Shown piece by piece: positions 7,270 through 14,227 of a stretch of DNA of 18,912 bases. Both the position numbers and the translations under genes were made by a program. Where the stretch lies: positions 1 to 18,912 of the forward strand of contig WFQA01000002.1 in assembly GCA_015487255.1 (NCBI GenBank). The letters run 5' to 3'. Each line of letters opens with the position of its first letter. The stretch's first letter is position 1. This stretch comes from Paracoccaceae bacterium. Its GTDB lineage: Bacteria; Pseudomonadota; Alphaproteobacteria; Rhodobacterales; Rhodobacteraceae. The notes beneath the pieces are model-generated. The model was given only the letters and a program-made list of their open reading frames with translations. It was not told where the DNA came from and did not search any database.

Positions 7270-7286
7270 GGGTATGGGTGGCAGGG

Positions 7287-8360
7287 TCAGGTTTTGAAAT
7301 GCTTGGAGAGTTTTAGCCCCTGGCCTTGGTAATTGGAGCCAAGGTCCGCTCCGTAAAGCACGCGGGGCACGTCCTGCATACGCTCATAAACCAGCCGCCC
7401 GACCCTTTGCCTGTGCTCCAGCACAAATGGGGCCTCGTGGCAGCGCACCTCCAGCACCCCGCGCGCGCCTTTGCCGCCAGCGGTTTCATTGCCAAAACCG
7501 GGGTCGAAAAACCCGGCGTAATGCACGCGGAATTCGCCAACCATCGCCAGATAGGGGGCCATTTCTGCCGCGCAATCAGGGGGCACATGCACCGCCTCGT
7601 TGCTGACCAGAATGTAAAACGCGCCAGGGTCGAGGATGATATGGCCCCTGGGGGCGGTCACCGGTTCCCAGAAATCCATCGCCGGGTAATGGTCCAGCTT
7701 GTCGAGGTCGATCAGCCCGGTATGGGGCTTGGCGCGGTAGCCGACAATGCCACCCTCGCGCGCCGTCAAATCAACCGAGAAACCCAGCCCGTCAGCGATA
7801 TGTGCATCTTGGTCCACCAGACCCTGCATCGCATCGAGCGCACGCAATTCGTCATCGCTCAGCACCACCTGCCCGGCACGAAAGCGGATCTGGTTGAGGC
7901 GCATGCCCGGGCGCGCCAGCACCGAGAACGAGCGCGGCGAGACCTCGGCATAGAGCTGGCCCTGGTAGCCGGCATCCACCCGGTCAAACTCGCTGGCGTG
8001 CTCGGTGATCAGCCGGGTGAAAACATCAAGCCGCCCGGTGGAGGATTTGGCATTGGCCACTGCGTTGATATGCCTGGGCAGGGCAAGGGATTCCATCAGT
8101 GGCACCAGATAGACGCAGCCCTTTTCCAGCACCGCGCCTTGTCGCAGATCAATCCGGTGGGTTGAAAACTCCTTCAACCGGGCCGAAACCCCGGCCGCCC
8201 CCGGCAAAAAAGACGCCCGCACCCGGTAAGCCACATCCCCAAGGCGCAGATCAAGGCTGGCGGGTTGGATCTGCGCTTCGGGGATCGGCAGGCGCGCGGT
8301 TATCTCATCGCTGGCAATCATTTTTTCGATGGCCTGAAAAGGCAAAACACCAGCGGTCAT
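7287..8360 (-). CDS. dcd: dCTP deaminase, long two-domain form
   Basis: The enzyme deaminates dCTP to dUTP, the route to dTMP. This 357-residue form is about twice the length of the E. coli enzyme and consists of two tandem Dcd/dUTPase-like barrels. The first (about 1-165) has PASLDLRLGD, the SSTGR motif (106-110) and YAEVSPRSFSVLARPG. The second (about 235-350) has GAFYILVSNEAVHVPPDCAAEM and FFDPGFG. The first carries the recognisable catalytic SSxxR motif; the second looks divergent. The start is set at ATG 8360, which has GGGGGAT about nine bases upstream; ATGs at 8384 and 8375 lie before that site. It follows tRNA-Pro on the same strand by 56 bases and may share its promoter. The long form is common in alphaproteobacteria. 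Confidence 0.88.
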   Translation of the reverse strand: MTAGVLPFQAIEKMIASDEITARLPIPEAQIQPASLDLRLGDVAYRVRASFLPGAAGVSARLKEFSTHRIDLRQGAVLEKGCVYLVPLMESLALPRHINAVANAKSSTGRLDVFTRLITEHASEFDRVDAGYQGQLYAEVSPRSFSVLARPGMRLNQIRFRAGQVVLSDDELRALDAMQGLVDQDAHIADGLGFSVDLTAREGGIVGYRAKPHTGLIDLDKLDHYPAMDFWEPVTAPRGHIILDPGAFYILVSNEAVHVPPDCAAEMAPYLAMVGEFRVHYAGFFDPGFGNETAGGKGARGVLEVRCHEAPFVLEHRQRVGRLVYERMQDVPRVLYGADLGSNYQGQGLKLSKHFKT

Positions 8361-8416
8361 ATTTCCATCCCCCATAAACGGCAAAAACGCCAGCTTGCGC
8401 CAGCGCTTTTAATAAT

Positions 8417-8493
8417 TGGTCGGGCTAGCGAGATTCGAACTCACGACCTTTCGTCCCCCAGACGAACGCGCTACCAAGCTGCGCCATAGCCCG
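8417..8493 (-). tRNA. tRNA-Pro (anticodon GGG)
   Basis: The minus strand folds as a standard 77-base tRNA with an encoded CCA end. The acceptor stem is CGGGCTA/TAGCCCG with discriminator A. The D arm contains GCGCAGCTTGGTAGCGC. The anticodon stem TTCGT/ACGAA encloses the loop CTGGGGG, giving anticodon GGG, which reads proline CCC and CCU codons. The T arm contains GTTCGAATC. The C1-A73 pattern fits bacterial tRNA-Pro. Confidence 0.96.
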
Positions 8494-8503
8494 ACTGAGG
8501 TTG

Positions 8504-8531
8504 CTTATATCGCCTAATTCCGCAGGTGCAA
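8504..8531 (-). promoter_or_regulatory. Promoter of tRNA-Pro
   Basis: TTGCAC (8531-8526), a 16-base spacer and TATAAG (8509-8504) lie just before the tRNA. Predicted transcription would begin a few bases before the mature 5' end, as expected for a tRNA gene. Read-through could serve dcd. Confidence 0.6.
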
Positions 8532-8543
8532 GCGTGAAACGCA

Positions 8544-8918
8544 TCAAAGTGTTGATGCGATCGAGGCGCGCAAATCTTCCAGCCCCTTGACGATATCTTT
8601 CAGCTCCGGCTTGGGTGGCACCACTTGTAAATCCGCTTCATGGCCAAGGCCAACCACATGTTTCAGCCCGCGCTCCTTCAGCACTTTTTGCACGCCTTTT
8701 ATGGTCATCCCCTGCACATGCAGCAGGTCCTGGATGCCGCGCAGCAGGTCGATATCCTCGGGGCGGTAATAGCGCCGCCCGCCGCCGCGTTTGACCGGCT
8801 GGATTTGTGTGAACCGGGTTTCCCAGAAGCGCAGCACATGGGCGGGCACATCGAGCATGCCGGCCACTTCGGAAATGGTGCGAAACGCCTGTGCGGATTT
8901 TTGCTTTGGCAGGGCCAT
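8544..8918 (-). CDS. MerR-family transcriptional regulator
   Basis: The 124-residue protein has an N-terminal MerR-type winged helix: FRTISEVAGMLDVPAHVLRFWETRF at about residues 12-36 and the wing with RRYYRPEDIDLLRGIQDLL at about 48-66. GMTIKGVQKVLKERG follows. The C-terminal part is short, with no cysteine or histidine cluster, so a metal or redox effector is unlikely. It starts two bases after the ihfA stop, an arrangement conserved next to plsX-fabH-ihfA in alphaproteobacteria. Its targets are not known to me, and no operator could be assigned. It is the last protein gene before the tRNA promoter. Confidence 0.88.
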   Translation of the reverse strand: MALPKQKSAQAFRTISEVAGMLDVPAHVLRFWETRFTQIQPVKRGGGRRYYRPEDIDLLRGIQDLLHVQGMTIKGVQKVLKERGLKHVVGLGHEADLQVVPPKPELKDIVKGLEDLRASIASTL

Positions 8919-8920
8919 CT

Positions 8921-9223
8921 TTAAGCCTTGTTGCCTGTATCAACCCGCTCTTTCATCAGGTGTGACGGGCGAAAGGTCAGCACCCGGCGCGGGGCGATCG
9001 GCACTTCTTCCCCGGTTTTGGGGTTGCGCCCGATGCGGGCGTTTTTATCGCGGGTGCTGAATGTGCCAAAAGCGGAGATCTTCACCTGCTCGCCAGCCAC
9101 CAACGCGTCAGCCATGTGGCTCAATACGGCTTCCACCAGATCGGCGGAGTCATTCCTCGATAATCCAACTTCGCGAAACACCGCTTCGCTCAGGTCCATT
9201 CTTGTTAAAGTATCTACGCTCAC
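8921..9223 (-). CDS. ihfA: Integration host factor subunit alpha
   Basis: This DNA-bending protein forms a heterodimer with IhfB and shapes promoters, origins and recombination sites. The protein is 100 residues, the normal length, with TLTRMDLSEAVFREVGLSR at the N-terminus, KISAFGTFSTRDKNARIGRNPKTGEE in the beta arm (including the intercalating proline region) and VLTFRPSHLMKERV at the end. The start is GTG 9223: AAGGAGG lies seven bases upstream. The ATG at 9250 would fall in the -10 region of the promoter and add nine non-family residues. It has its own promoter in the 88-base gap after fabH and is tightly followed by the MerR gene. Confidence 0.93.
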   Translation of the reverse strand: MSVDTLTRMDLSEAVFREVGLSRNDSADLVEAVLSHMADALVAGEQVKISAFGTFSTRDKNARIGRNPKTGEEVPIAPRRVLTFRPSHLMKERVDTGNKA

Positions 9224-9248
9224 AGAATCGCCTCCTTGTTTCACGTTC

Positions 9249-9278
9249 ACGTTACGGGAACTTGGGAAAGCGAGTCAA
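9249..9278 (-). promoter_or_regulatory. Candidate promoter of ihfA-merR
   Basis: TTGACT (9278-9273), an 18-base spacer and TAACGT (9254-9249) lie 26 bases before the GTG start and about 12 bases before the AAGGAGG site. This would allow ihfA and the MerR gene to be made independently of fabH. Confidence 0.45.
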
Positions 9279-9311
9279 TAACAACGGCTTATGCTGTTAC
9301 ATTATAGTGGG

Positions 9312-10289
9312 CTACCAGCGTATTACTGCCGCCCCCCAGGCCAGACCGCCGCCGATGGCCTCCATCAGCAGCAGATCACCGCGCCTGATCTGCCCGCGCC
9401 CCACCGCCACGCTCAGCGCCAGCGGGATGGATGCGGCCGAGGTATTGCCGTGATCCTGCACGGTTTGCACGATCTTATCCATGCTCACGCCCATCTTTTT
9501 GGCCGTGCGGGCGATGATGCGCAGATTGGCCTGATGCGGCACCACCCAGTCGATATCATCCACATTCACCCCGGCGGCCTGAATAACGGTCTCGCCGGTG
9601 ACCACCAGTTTGCTGACCGCGTGTTTGAAAACCTCCTGGCCCTGCATGCGCAAAACCCCGGTGGTCTGGGTGGAGGAAACCCCGCCATCCACATAAAGCA
9701 GGTCATTATAGGCCCCGTCCGACTGCAGGTCGGTGGCCAGAATGCCGCGATCCGCGCTGCTGCCCGCGCCGTGCTGCGCTTCCAGTATCACCGCCCCGGC
9801 CCCGTCGCCAAACAGCACGCAGGTGGAGCGGTCGGACCAATCCATGATCCGTGAAAAGGTTTCCGCCCCGACCACCAGCACCCGCTTGGCCTGCCCCGAA
9901 AGGACCATCGCATTGGCGGTGGAAAGCGCATAGATAAACCCGGCGCAAACCGCCTGAATATCAAAGGCAAAGCCGCCCTTCATGCCAAGCGCATGTTGCA
10001 GCTTGGTGGCGGTGGAGGGGAAGGTCTGGTCCGGCGTGGCGGTGGCCAGCACGATGGCATCAAGATCAGCCGCGGCGATGCCGGCGTTTTCCAGAGCCAT
10101 TTCAGCGGCTTTGAGCGCTAAGTCCGAGGTCAGCTCGCCGGGGGCTGCAAAATGCCGCCGCTCGATACCGGAGCGTGTGCGGATCCACTCGTCGCTGGTA
10201 TCGAGGCTTTTTTCAAACTCCGCGTTTTCCACCACCCGCTCGGGCAGGTAATGCCCGCAGCCAATGGCAACAGATCTAAGGGTGGTCAT
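9312..10289 (-). CDS. fabH: 3-oxoacyl-ACP synthase III (KAS III)
   Basis: The enzyme condenses acetyl-CoA with malonyl-ACP to start fatty acid synthesis. The 325-residue protein has the full catalytic triad: C115 in IQAVCAGF, H252 in VVPHQANLRI and N282 in DHGNTSAASIPL. It also has the DEWIRTRSGIERRH segment (33-46) that shapes the CoA site and the C-terminal GGGLAWGAAVIRW. Its ATG overlaps the plsX stop in ATGA, so translation is coupled. The order plsX-fabH links phospholipid acyl transfer with chain initiation. All key residues are present and the length is normal. Confidence 0.96.
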   Translation of the reverse strand: MTTLRSVAIGCGHYLPERVVENAEFEKSLDTSDEWIRTRSGIERRHFAAPGELTSDLALKAAEMALENAGIAAADLDAIVLATATPDQTFPSTATKLQHALGMKGGFAFDIQAVCAGFIYALSTANAMVLSGQAKRVLVVGAETFSRIMDWSDRSTCVLFGDGAGAVILEAQHGAGSSADRGILATDLQSDGAYNDLLYVDGGVSSTQTTGVLRMQGQEVFKHAVSKLVVTGETVIQAAGVNVDDIDWVVPHQANLRIIARTAKKMGVSMDKIVQTVQDHGNTSAASIPLALSVAVGRGQIRRGDLLLMEAIGGGLAWGAAVIRW

Positions 10290-11389
10290 GATGCAGCCTC
10301 GTCAAGATTGGAGAGCACATCCTTGCTGACCGCGAGGCCGGACGCAACCCGTGCGGTCAGTTTTTCGGCAAAATCGTTCTGGGCGAGATCATAGGCAAAG
10401 CCGATCGCCGCCGCCACCCCGGTGGCATCCGCCCCGCCATGGGATTTGACCACCGTGCCGTTCAGCCCCAAAAAAACCCCGCCATTGGCCCGGCGCGGGT
10501 CGATCCGGTTTTTCAGCCGTCGCATCGAGGTATAGGCAAACAAGGCCCCAAGGCGCGAAAACAGCGAATGGGCAAAAGCGGCTTTCAGCAGGCTTGAAAC
10601 CTGCTTGGCGGTGCCCTCGGCGGTTTTCAGGGCGATATTGCCGGTGAACCCGTCGGTGACAATCACATCCACCCGGTCAGAGGGAATGTCAGACCCTTCA
10701 ACAAAGCCGACAAACTGGAAATCAGACGAGGTGGCGATGGTGCCGATCAGCCGGGCGGCATCCTGCAACTCGACCCGGCCCTTGAACTCCTCGGTGCCGA
10801 CATTGAGGAGGCCAACGCGGGGCTGGCGCAGGGCCAGGCCGTTGCGGGCATAAGAGGCACCCATGATGGCGAATTTCAGCAGGTCCTGCGCATCGGCCTT
10901 TATATCGGCCCCGGCATCGAGCAGTATGTTATATTGCTGTTTGTTGGTTGAGGGCCACAGGATGGCAATCGCCGGGCGGGCCACACCGGGGGCCTTGCGC
11001 AGCTGAATGGTGGACATCGCCATCAAAGCCCCGGTATTGCCACAAGAAACCGCAGCTTTGGCCTCGCCTGATTTCAGCGCGGCGATCGCGGCCCACATGG
11101 ATGATTTTTTCCCACCGCGCAGGGCGGCGGAGGGTTTGTCATCCATCGAGATCACATCTTGCGTGGGGTTTATTTTGCTGCGCGCGGCCAACTCGGGGCG
11201 GCGCTTGAGCTGGCGCTTGATCGCCGCTTTGTCGCCATGGATGATAAAGCGGATATCGGCATGCTGGCGGATGAATTTATCCATGCCGCCAAGCACGGCT
11301 TTTATGCCGCCATCCCCGCCCATGGCATCAATCGAGATGACGGTCGAGGTTGGCTCTGTCTGGGTTATCCGGTTTTCTTCACCAGCCAT
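10286..11389 (-). CDS. plsX: Phosphate acyltransferase PlsX
   Basis: PlsX converts acyl-ACP to acyl-phosphate, the donor used by PlsY to acylate glycerol-3-phosphate. It is a peripheral membrane enzyme. The 367-residue protein begins with a short variable stretch and then TVISIDAMGGDGG (about 16-28). It continues with SMDDKPSAALRGGKKSSMWAAI, VSCGNTGALMA, NVGTEEFKG, VDVIVTDGFTGNIALKTAEG and the terminal KSHGGADATGVAAAIGFAYDL motif. The ATG at 11389 has a GGGGGTC stretch upstream. It starts 21 bases after rpmF and overlaps fabH by four bases, giving a three-gene unit. Confidence 0.95.
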   Translation of the reverse strand: MAGEENRITQTEPTSTVISIDAMGGDGGIKAVLGGMDKFIRQHADIRFIIHGDKAAIKRQLKRRPELAARSKINPTQDVISMDDKPSAALRGGKKSSMWAAIAALKSGEAKAAVSCGNTGALMAMSTIQLRKAPGVARPAIAILWPSTNKQQYNILLDAGADIKADAQDLLKFAIMGASYARNGLALRQPRVGLLNVGTEEFKGRVELQDAARLIGTIATSSDFQFVGFVEGSDIPSDRVDVIVTDGFTGNIALKTAEGTAKQVSSLLKAAFAHSLFSRLGALFAYTSMRRLKNRIDPRRANGGVFLGLNGTVVKSHGGADATGVAAAIGFAYDLAQNDFAEKLTARVASGLAVSKDVLSNLDEAAS

Positions 11390-11410
11390 GCCGGATGACC
11401 CCCAGCCTTG

Positions 11411-11617
11411 TTACGCTGCGTCTTCGTCCAGGTCGATTTCCTCAACCATGGTGACGACTTCGCGGTCGGAATAGTGGCCGCAGGCACCACATACATGGTG
11501 CGGGCGCACCAGCTCGCCACAATTGGAGCACTCGTTGGGGTTGGCACCCTTGAGGGCCAGATGCGCCCGGCGCATGCCGCGTTTGGAGCGGGTGATCTTA
11601 CTCTTTGGAACAGCCAT
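11411..11617 (-). CDS. rpmF: 50S ribosomal protein L32
   Basis: The 68-residue basic protein begins MAVPKSKITRSKRGMRRAHL, the standard L32 N-terminus, and carries the zinc-ribbon cysteines C30, C33, C43 and C46 in the spacing CxxC-x9-CxxC. This is the zinc-binding version, not a zinc-free paralogue. The tail is acidic. It is the first gene of rpmF-plsX-fabH. The DUF177 (YceD) gene that often precedes rpmF is absent; a 344-base spacer with a promoter and a repeat lies there instead. Confidence 0.96.
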   Translation of the reverse strand: MAVPKSKITRSKRGMRRAHLALKGANPNECSNCGELVRPHHVCGACGHYSDREVVTMVEEIDLDEDAA

Positions 11618-11726
11618 TTGCTTAGACCTTGTGAATGGGCGGTGATTCCGCGCGTGATTATCTCTTCGGGCGGGCGTAGCAGGAAATCACCGCGCATGCA
11701 AACCCGAAAAGGGAAAGGAAGCGGGC

Positions 11727-11754
11727 AACATAGCTTTTTTTATCAAAACCGCAA
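11727..11754 (-). promoter_or_regulatory. Candidate promoter of rpmF-plsX-fabH
   Basis: TTGCGG (11754-11749), a 16-base A-rich spacer and TATGTT (11732-11727) form a good sigma-70-type pair 110 bases before the rpmF ATG. The spacer includes a run of seven A. The long leader could carry regulation of the ribosomal protein gene. Confidence 0.5.
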
Positions 11755-11776
11755 GCGCAATTTTCCGGCTTGGCCT

Positions 11777-11912
11777 GCCGAGGCGAAGCCGAGGCCACCG
11801 GCGTCGCCAGACACAGGCCCGGCTTGCCGGTCCTGCGCCTTTGCCGAGCGGGGGGGCAGGGTGCAAAACCGGCCCCATGGAGCAAGGGTCATGCCCTCCC
11901 CGAGGCAAAGGC
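11777..11912 (-). repeat. Palindromic intergenic repeat, copy B (inverted to copy A)
   Basis: The minus strand repeats the three-block structure of 7135-7269: block 1 at 11912-11893, block 2 at 11860-11837, block 3 at 11800-11777. Blocks 1 and 2 differ from copy A by one base each, and the overall lengths are 136 and 135. Outer octamers GCCTTTGC (11837-11844) and GCAAAGGC (11905-11912) show the palindrome. It lies 49 bases past the cfa stop. Confidence 0.7.
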
Positions 11913-11961
11913 GAGCTGCTGGCGGGGTTCACATAATCAAGAGAATATGCGAAACCGGCCG

Positions 11962-13230
11962 CTACGATTCCGGCTCATTGCCATACATATAGTCGCGCAC
12001 CAAGGGCACGGCCTGCTGGTTTTTACTGAGCTGGATCTGCACCACAACCAGGCCATTATGCCGGAAACCCGCCTCGCAGGAGGCCAGATAAAACTCCCAC
12101 ATGCGGCAAAACCGCTGGTCATAAAGCGCTGCCGCCTTATCCCAGTTTTGCAAAAACCGCTGCCGCCACACCCGCAGGGTATCGGCGTAATGCAGGCGCA
12201 GCACCTCGATATCGCCCACCACCAGCCCGCTGTTCTCAATCGCCGGGGTGATTTCGGATAGCGAGGGAATATAACCGCCGGGGAAAATATATTTGCGAAT
12301 CCACGGATGCGGGGTGGATGGGGGCTTGAGGCTGGCAATGGTATGGATCAGCGCCACCCCGTCATCTTTCAGCAGCTTGGCCACCTTGTCAAAATATTCC
12401 TGATAGCGCGGCGCGCCCACATGCTCAAACATGCCAACCGAAACGATGCGGTCAAACCGGCCGGAGAGTTTGCGGTAATCAAGCAATTTGAAGCGCACCT
12501 GGTCAGACAGGCCACGGCTTTGCGCATCGGCCTCGGCATAGCGCTGTTGTTCAACCGAGAGCGTCACCCCGGTCACATCCACGCCGCTCTTTTCAGCCAG
12601 CGCCAGCCCCAGCCCGCCCCAGCCCGAGCCGATATCAAGCAGCCTCTGCCCCGGTTTGAGCTGCAATTTGTTGGCAATATGGTTGATCTTGGCCACCTGG
12701 GCCTCATCTAGGCTCATATCCGGCTCGGCAAAATAGGCGCAGGAATATTGCCGCTGCTCATCCAGAAACAGCTCAAACAGCTCGTCAGAAAGATCATAGT
12801 GATGGGCGACATTTTTCTGCGCCCGCCCGACGGGGTTGTTCATCATCAGCCGTCGCCCCAAAAAGCGCAACCGCGCACCAAACCCGTCATTTTTTCGGCT
12901 GATTTTCTGGCCAAAGTTTATCATGCACAAATCAAGAAGATCATAAATATCGCCGCGTTCCATGGTCAGCCGGCCATCCATATAGCTTTCACCCGCTGCC
13001 AGGTTGGGGTTGGTGGCCAGCCTGAAAACCGTGCGCCAGTCATGCAGTTTGAGCGCAACCCTCGGCAGGCCCTGGCCGATCACCAGCCTGCCGCCATCGG
13101 GCAGGGTAATGGCAATGGTGCCGGTATGCAGCATCTGCCGCAGGGAGTGGGCCAAAAGCGATCGCGCCATTTGCCCGAAAAAGTTACCCCGAAATGTCGT
13201 CATCGGCGGGGTGTCGTTGGATACACTCAT
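11962..13230 (-). CDS. cfa: Cyclopropane-fatty-acyl-phospholipid synthase
   Basis: The enzyme adds a methylene from S-adenosylmethionine to double bonds of membrane phospholipids, a response to acid, oxidative or stationary-phase stress. The 422-residue protein has a lipid-binding N-terminal domain (about 1-125), then VAHHYDLSDELFELFLDE (141-158), YSCAYF (162-167), the SAM loop LDIGSGWGG (198-206) and GMFEHVG (266-272) with the conserved glutamate. HNGLVVVQIQLSK lies near the end. The start is ATG 13230, with AGGAGGG seven bases upstream; a GTG at 13233 would be too close. It lies 259 bases downstream of the ECF sigma gene on the same strand. A possible operator is at 13302-13323. Some alphaproteobacterial cfa genes belong to ECF-sigma regulons, but no matching promoter was identified here. 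Confidence 0.93.
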   Translation of the reverse strand: MSVSNDTPPMTTFRGNFFGQMARSLLAHSLRQMLHTGTIAITLPDGGRLVIGQGLPRVALKLHDWRTVFRLATNPNLAAGESYMDGRLTMERGDIYDLLDLCMINFGQKISRKNDGFGARLRFLGRRLMMNNPVGRAQKNVAHHYDLSDELFELFLDEQRQYSCAYFAEPDMSLDEAQVAKINHIANKLQLKPGQRLLDIGSGWGGLGLALAEKSGVDVTGVTLSVEQQRYAEADAQSRGLSDQVRFKLLDYRKLSGRFDRIVSVGMFEHVGAPRYQEYFDKVAKLLKDDGVALIHTIASLKPPSTPHPWIRKYIFPGGYIPSLSEITPAIENSGLVVGDIEVLRLHYADTLRVWRQRFLQNWDKAAALYDQRFCRMWEFYLASCEAGFRHNGLVVVQIQLSKNQQAVPLVRDYMYGNEPES

Positions 13231-13301
13231 CACAGGCCCTCCTATGTCAATTCATACAAATCTCCAGCCTCCGATCTTGAAACCTTGATGATTAGGTTAA
13301 C

Positions 13302-13323
13302 GCATCCGATGCAGTTTGATGCA
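13302..13323. promoter_or_regulatory. GATGC half-site cluster upstream of cfa
   Basis: GCATC-C-GATGC is a perfect inverted pair (13302-13312), followed by a second GATGCA whose start is exactly 10 bases after the first (13308 and 13318). Three half-sites on one helical face, 72-93 bases before the cfa ATG, look like an operator for a regulator I cannot name. Confidence 0.35.
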
Positions 13324-13449
13324 TTGAACGAGGCCTTCTAGGGATGTAGACGCCAGAATCGGAAAATCATTACGAAGTTTTTTCTGGCTCGGCTTCCGGC
13401 GCAGCAAATCATGGCGCGGGCAAACCTAATGCAATAAACAATCCCTGCC

Positions 13450-13475
13450 ATTGCGCTATATCGATAGGTAGCAAT
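13450..13475. terminator. Imperfect palindrome after the ECF sigma gene
   Basis: ATTGC and GCAAT arms surround an inner CTA-TATCGA-TAG core, 14 bases past the sigma stop. No T run follows on the minus strand, so termination is only a guess; an operator is also possible. Confidence 0.3.
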
Positions 13476-13489
13476 TCAGGATGTATTTT

Positions 13490-14116
13490 TCAAGAACCGG
13501 GCGAATCCACGCCGCAATCGGTGCCCTGCACCTCGTTATGGCAGCCCGCCGTCCCGCAGGAGCAATCCTCAAACCCGTGGGTGCAACAATAGCCGCAATG
13601 GCCAAGCAGTTCATCACGCAAGGCAAGGCGGGCGCGGTGCAGCCGTACCGCAAGCGCGCCCGTGCTCAGGCCCAACTCACCGGCAACGGACTTGCGGTTC
13701 TCCTCCGCCAGATCAATCCGCCGGATCAGCGCGGCATCCGCTTCGCGCAATTCGGTCAGCAAAGCCCGCACACAACCACAGATCTGGGCAAACATATCAG
13801 CCGCATCACTGGAAATGCCCATATCTTTATGCTCAGAGGCATAAGCCTCGCCCAGCCGCTCCTGCCGCCCGGATTTGCGGTAAAAATCATTCAAAGCCGA
13901 ACGCAGGATCGAATAGAACCAAGCGTTTATCCGCTCGACATCGCGCAGTTGATCCTTATGGGCCAGCACACGGATGCAAAATTCCTGCAACACATCCTCG
14001 GCATCGGCGAGGTTGCCTAGCCGCTTGGCCAAAAAACCCAAAAAGGCAGGCCGCCCGGTGAGCAATGCCTGATTGACCATGCCGGTCTCCGGGGTGTTGT
14101 CGGTTTTGAAACCCAC
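13490..14116 (-). CDS. ECF sigma factor with cysteine-rich C-terminal tail
   Basis: The 208-residue protein has sigma region 2 (about 18-85, with LADAEDVLQEFCIRVL and INAWFYSILRSALNDFYRK) and region 4 (about 115-170, with LIRRIDLAEENRKSVAGELGLSTGALAVRLHRARLALRDEL). It then has a tail of about 37 residues holding seven cysteines: C174, C177, C178, C185, C187, C192 and C201. C113 and C115 form a CGC pair at the linker. The start is GTG 14116, nine bases after AAAGGAG; the ATG at 14125 directly abuts that site. The gene follows the bufferin genes by 111 bases on the same strand, so it probably directs their transcription in response to a metal. No anti-sigma gene is present; the tail may sense the metal directly, as in CorE-type copper-responsive ECF factors. 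That last point is inference. Confidence 0.85.
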   Translation of the reverse strand: MGFKTDNTPETGMVNQALLTGRPAFLGFLAKRLGNLADAEDVLQEFCIRVLAHKDQLRDVERINAWFYSILRSALNDFYRKSGRQERLGEAYASEHKDMGISSDAADMFAQICGCVRALLTELREADAALIRRIDLAEENRKSVAGELGLSTGALAVRLHRARLALRDELLGHCGYCCTHGFEDCSCGTAGCHNEVQGTDCGVDSPGS

Positions 14117-14227
14117 TATCGCCATCTCCTTTACGGCGAGTATAGCATGGATCGAAGGGTATGCCCAGAGCGGCGATATCATCCGCCGGCGCAGAGAGCG
14201 GGTTTTTTGGTCTGTGCCGCAACCGGG

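Larger units (their letters stand above)
6926..7286. other. Repeat-rich convergent spacer between scpB and dcd
   Basis: This 361-base stretch has no credible gene. It holds, in order, a GGGGGCG-GAA-CGCCCCC perfect hairpin (6975-6991), a repeat fragment (6994-7015), a TTTTTGC-GTA-GCAAAAA hairpin (7036-7052) and the full palindromic repeat (7135-7269). A second hairpin, GTTTTCAA-CAAG-TTGAAAAC, lies inside the last one at 7213-7232. Both flanking genes point into this region, so some of these hairpins probably end transcription. Confidence 0.6.
11618..11961. other. Spacer between cfa and rpmF: promoter, leader and repeat
   Basis: This 344-base stretch has no credible gene. It carries the rpmF promoter (11727-11754), an approximately 100-base untranslated leader of rpmF, and repeat copy B (11777-11912) next to the end of cfa. 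The cysteine-poor open frames crossing it follow the repeat and look like chance. Confidence 0.6.
13231..13489. other. Spacer between the ECF sigma gene and cfa
   Basis: This 259-base gap has no credible gene. It has a 26-base imperfect palindrome just after the sigma gene (13450-13475) and a cluster of GATGC half-sites (13302-13323) upstream of cfa. A promoter for cfa is expected here, but I could not identify one with confidence. Confidence 0.5.

Noticed and set aside
6926..7286. CRISPR array or small RNA gene in the repeat-rich spacer
   Set aside because: The repeats are few, inverted and unevenly spaced, with no regular spacer units and no cas genes. No independent promoter for an RNA was found.
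7326..8165. Plus-strand 279-codon open frame opposite dcd
   Set aside because: It is the complement of a conserved two-domain Dcd. The H/Q/R-rich translation shows no motif.
8417..8493. tRNA-Pro as an integration (att) site for a mobile island
   Set aside because: No integrase gene and no duplicated tRNA 3' end were seen in the window; both sides are core genes.
9224..9250. Nine-residue longer ihfA from ATG 9250
   Set aside because: The ATG lies at the -10 region of a plausible promoter, while GTG 9223 has an ideal AAGGAGG site and gives the usual 100-residue protein.
14117..14227. ECF-type autoregulatory promoter before the sigma gene
   Set aside because: TATACT occurs at 14144-14139 on the minus strand, but no convincing partner hexamer and no motif shared with the bufA upstream region was found.
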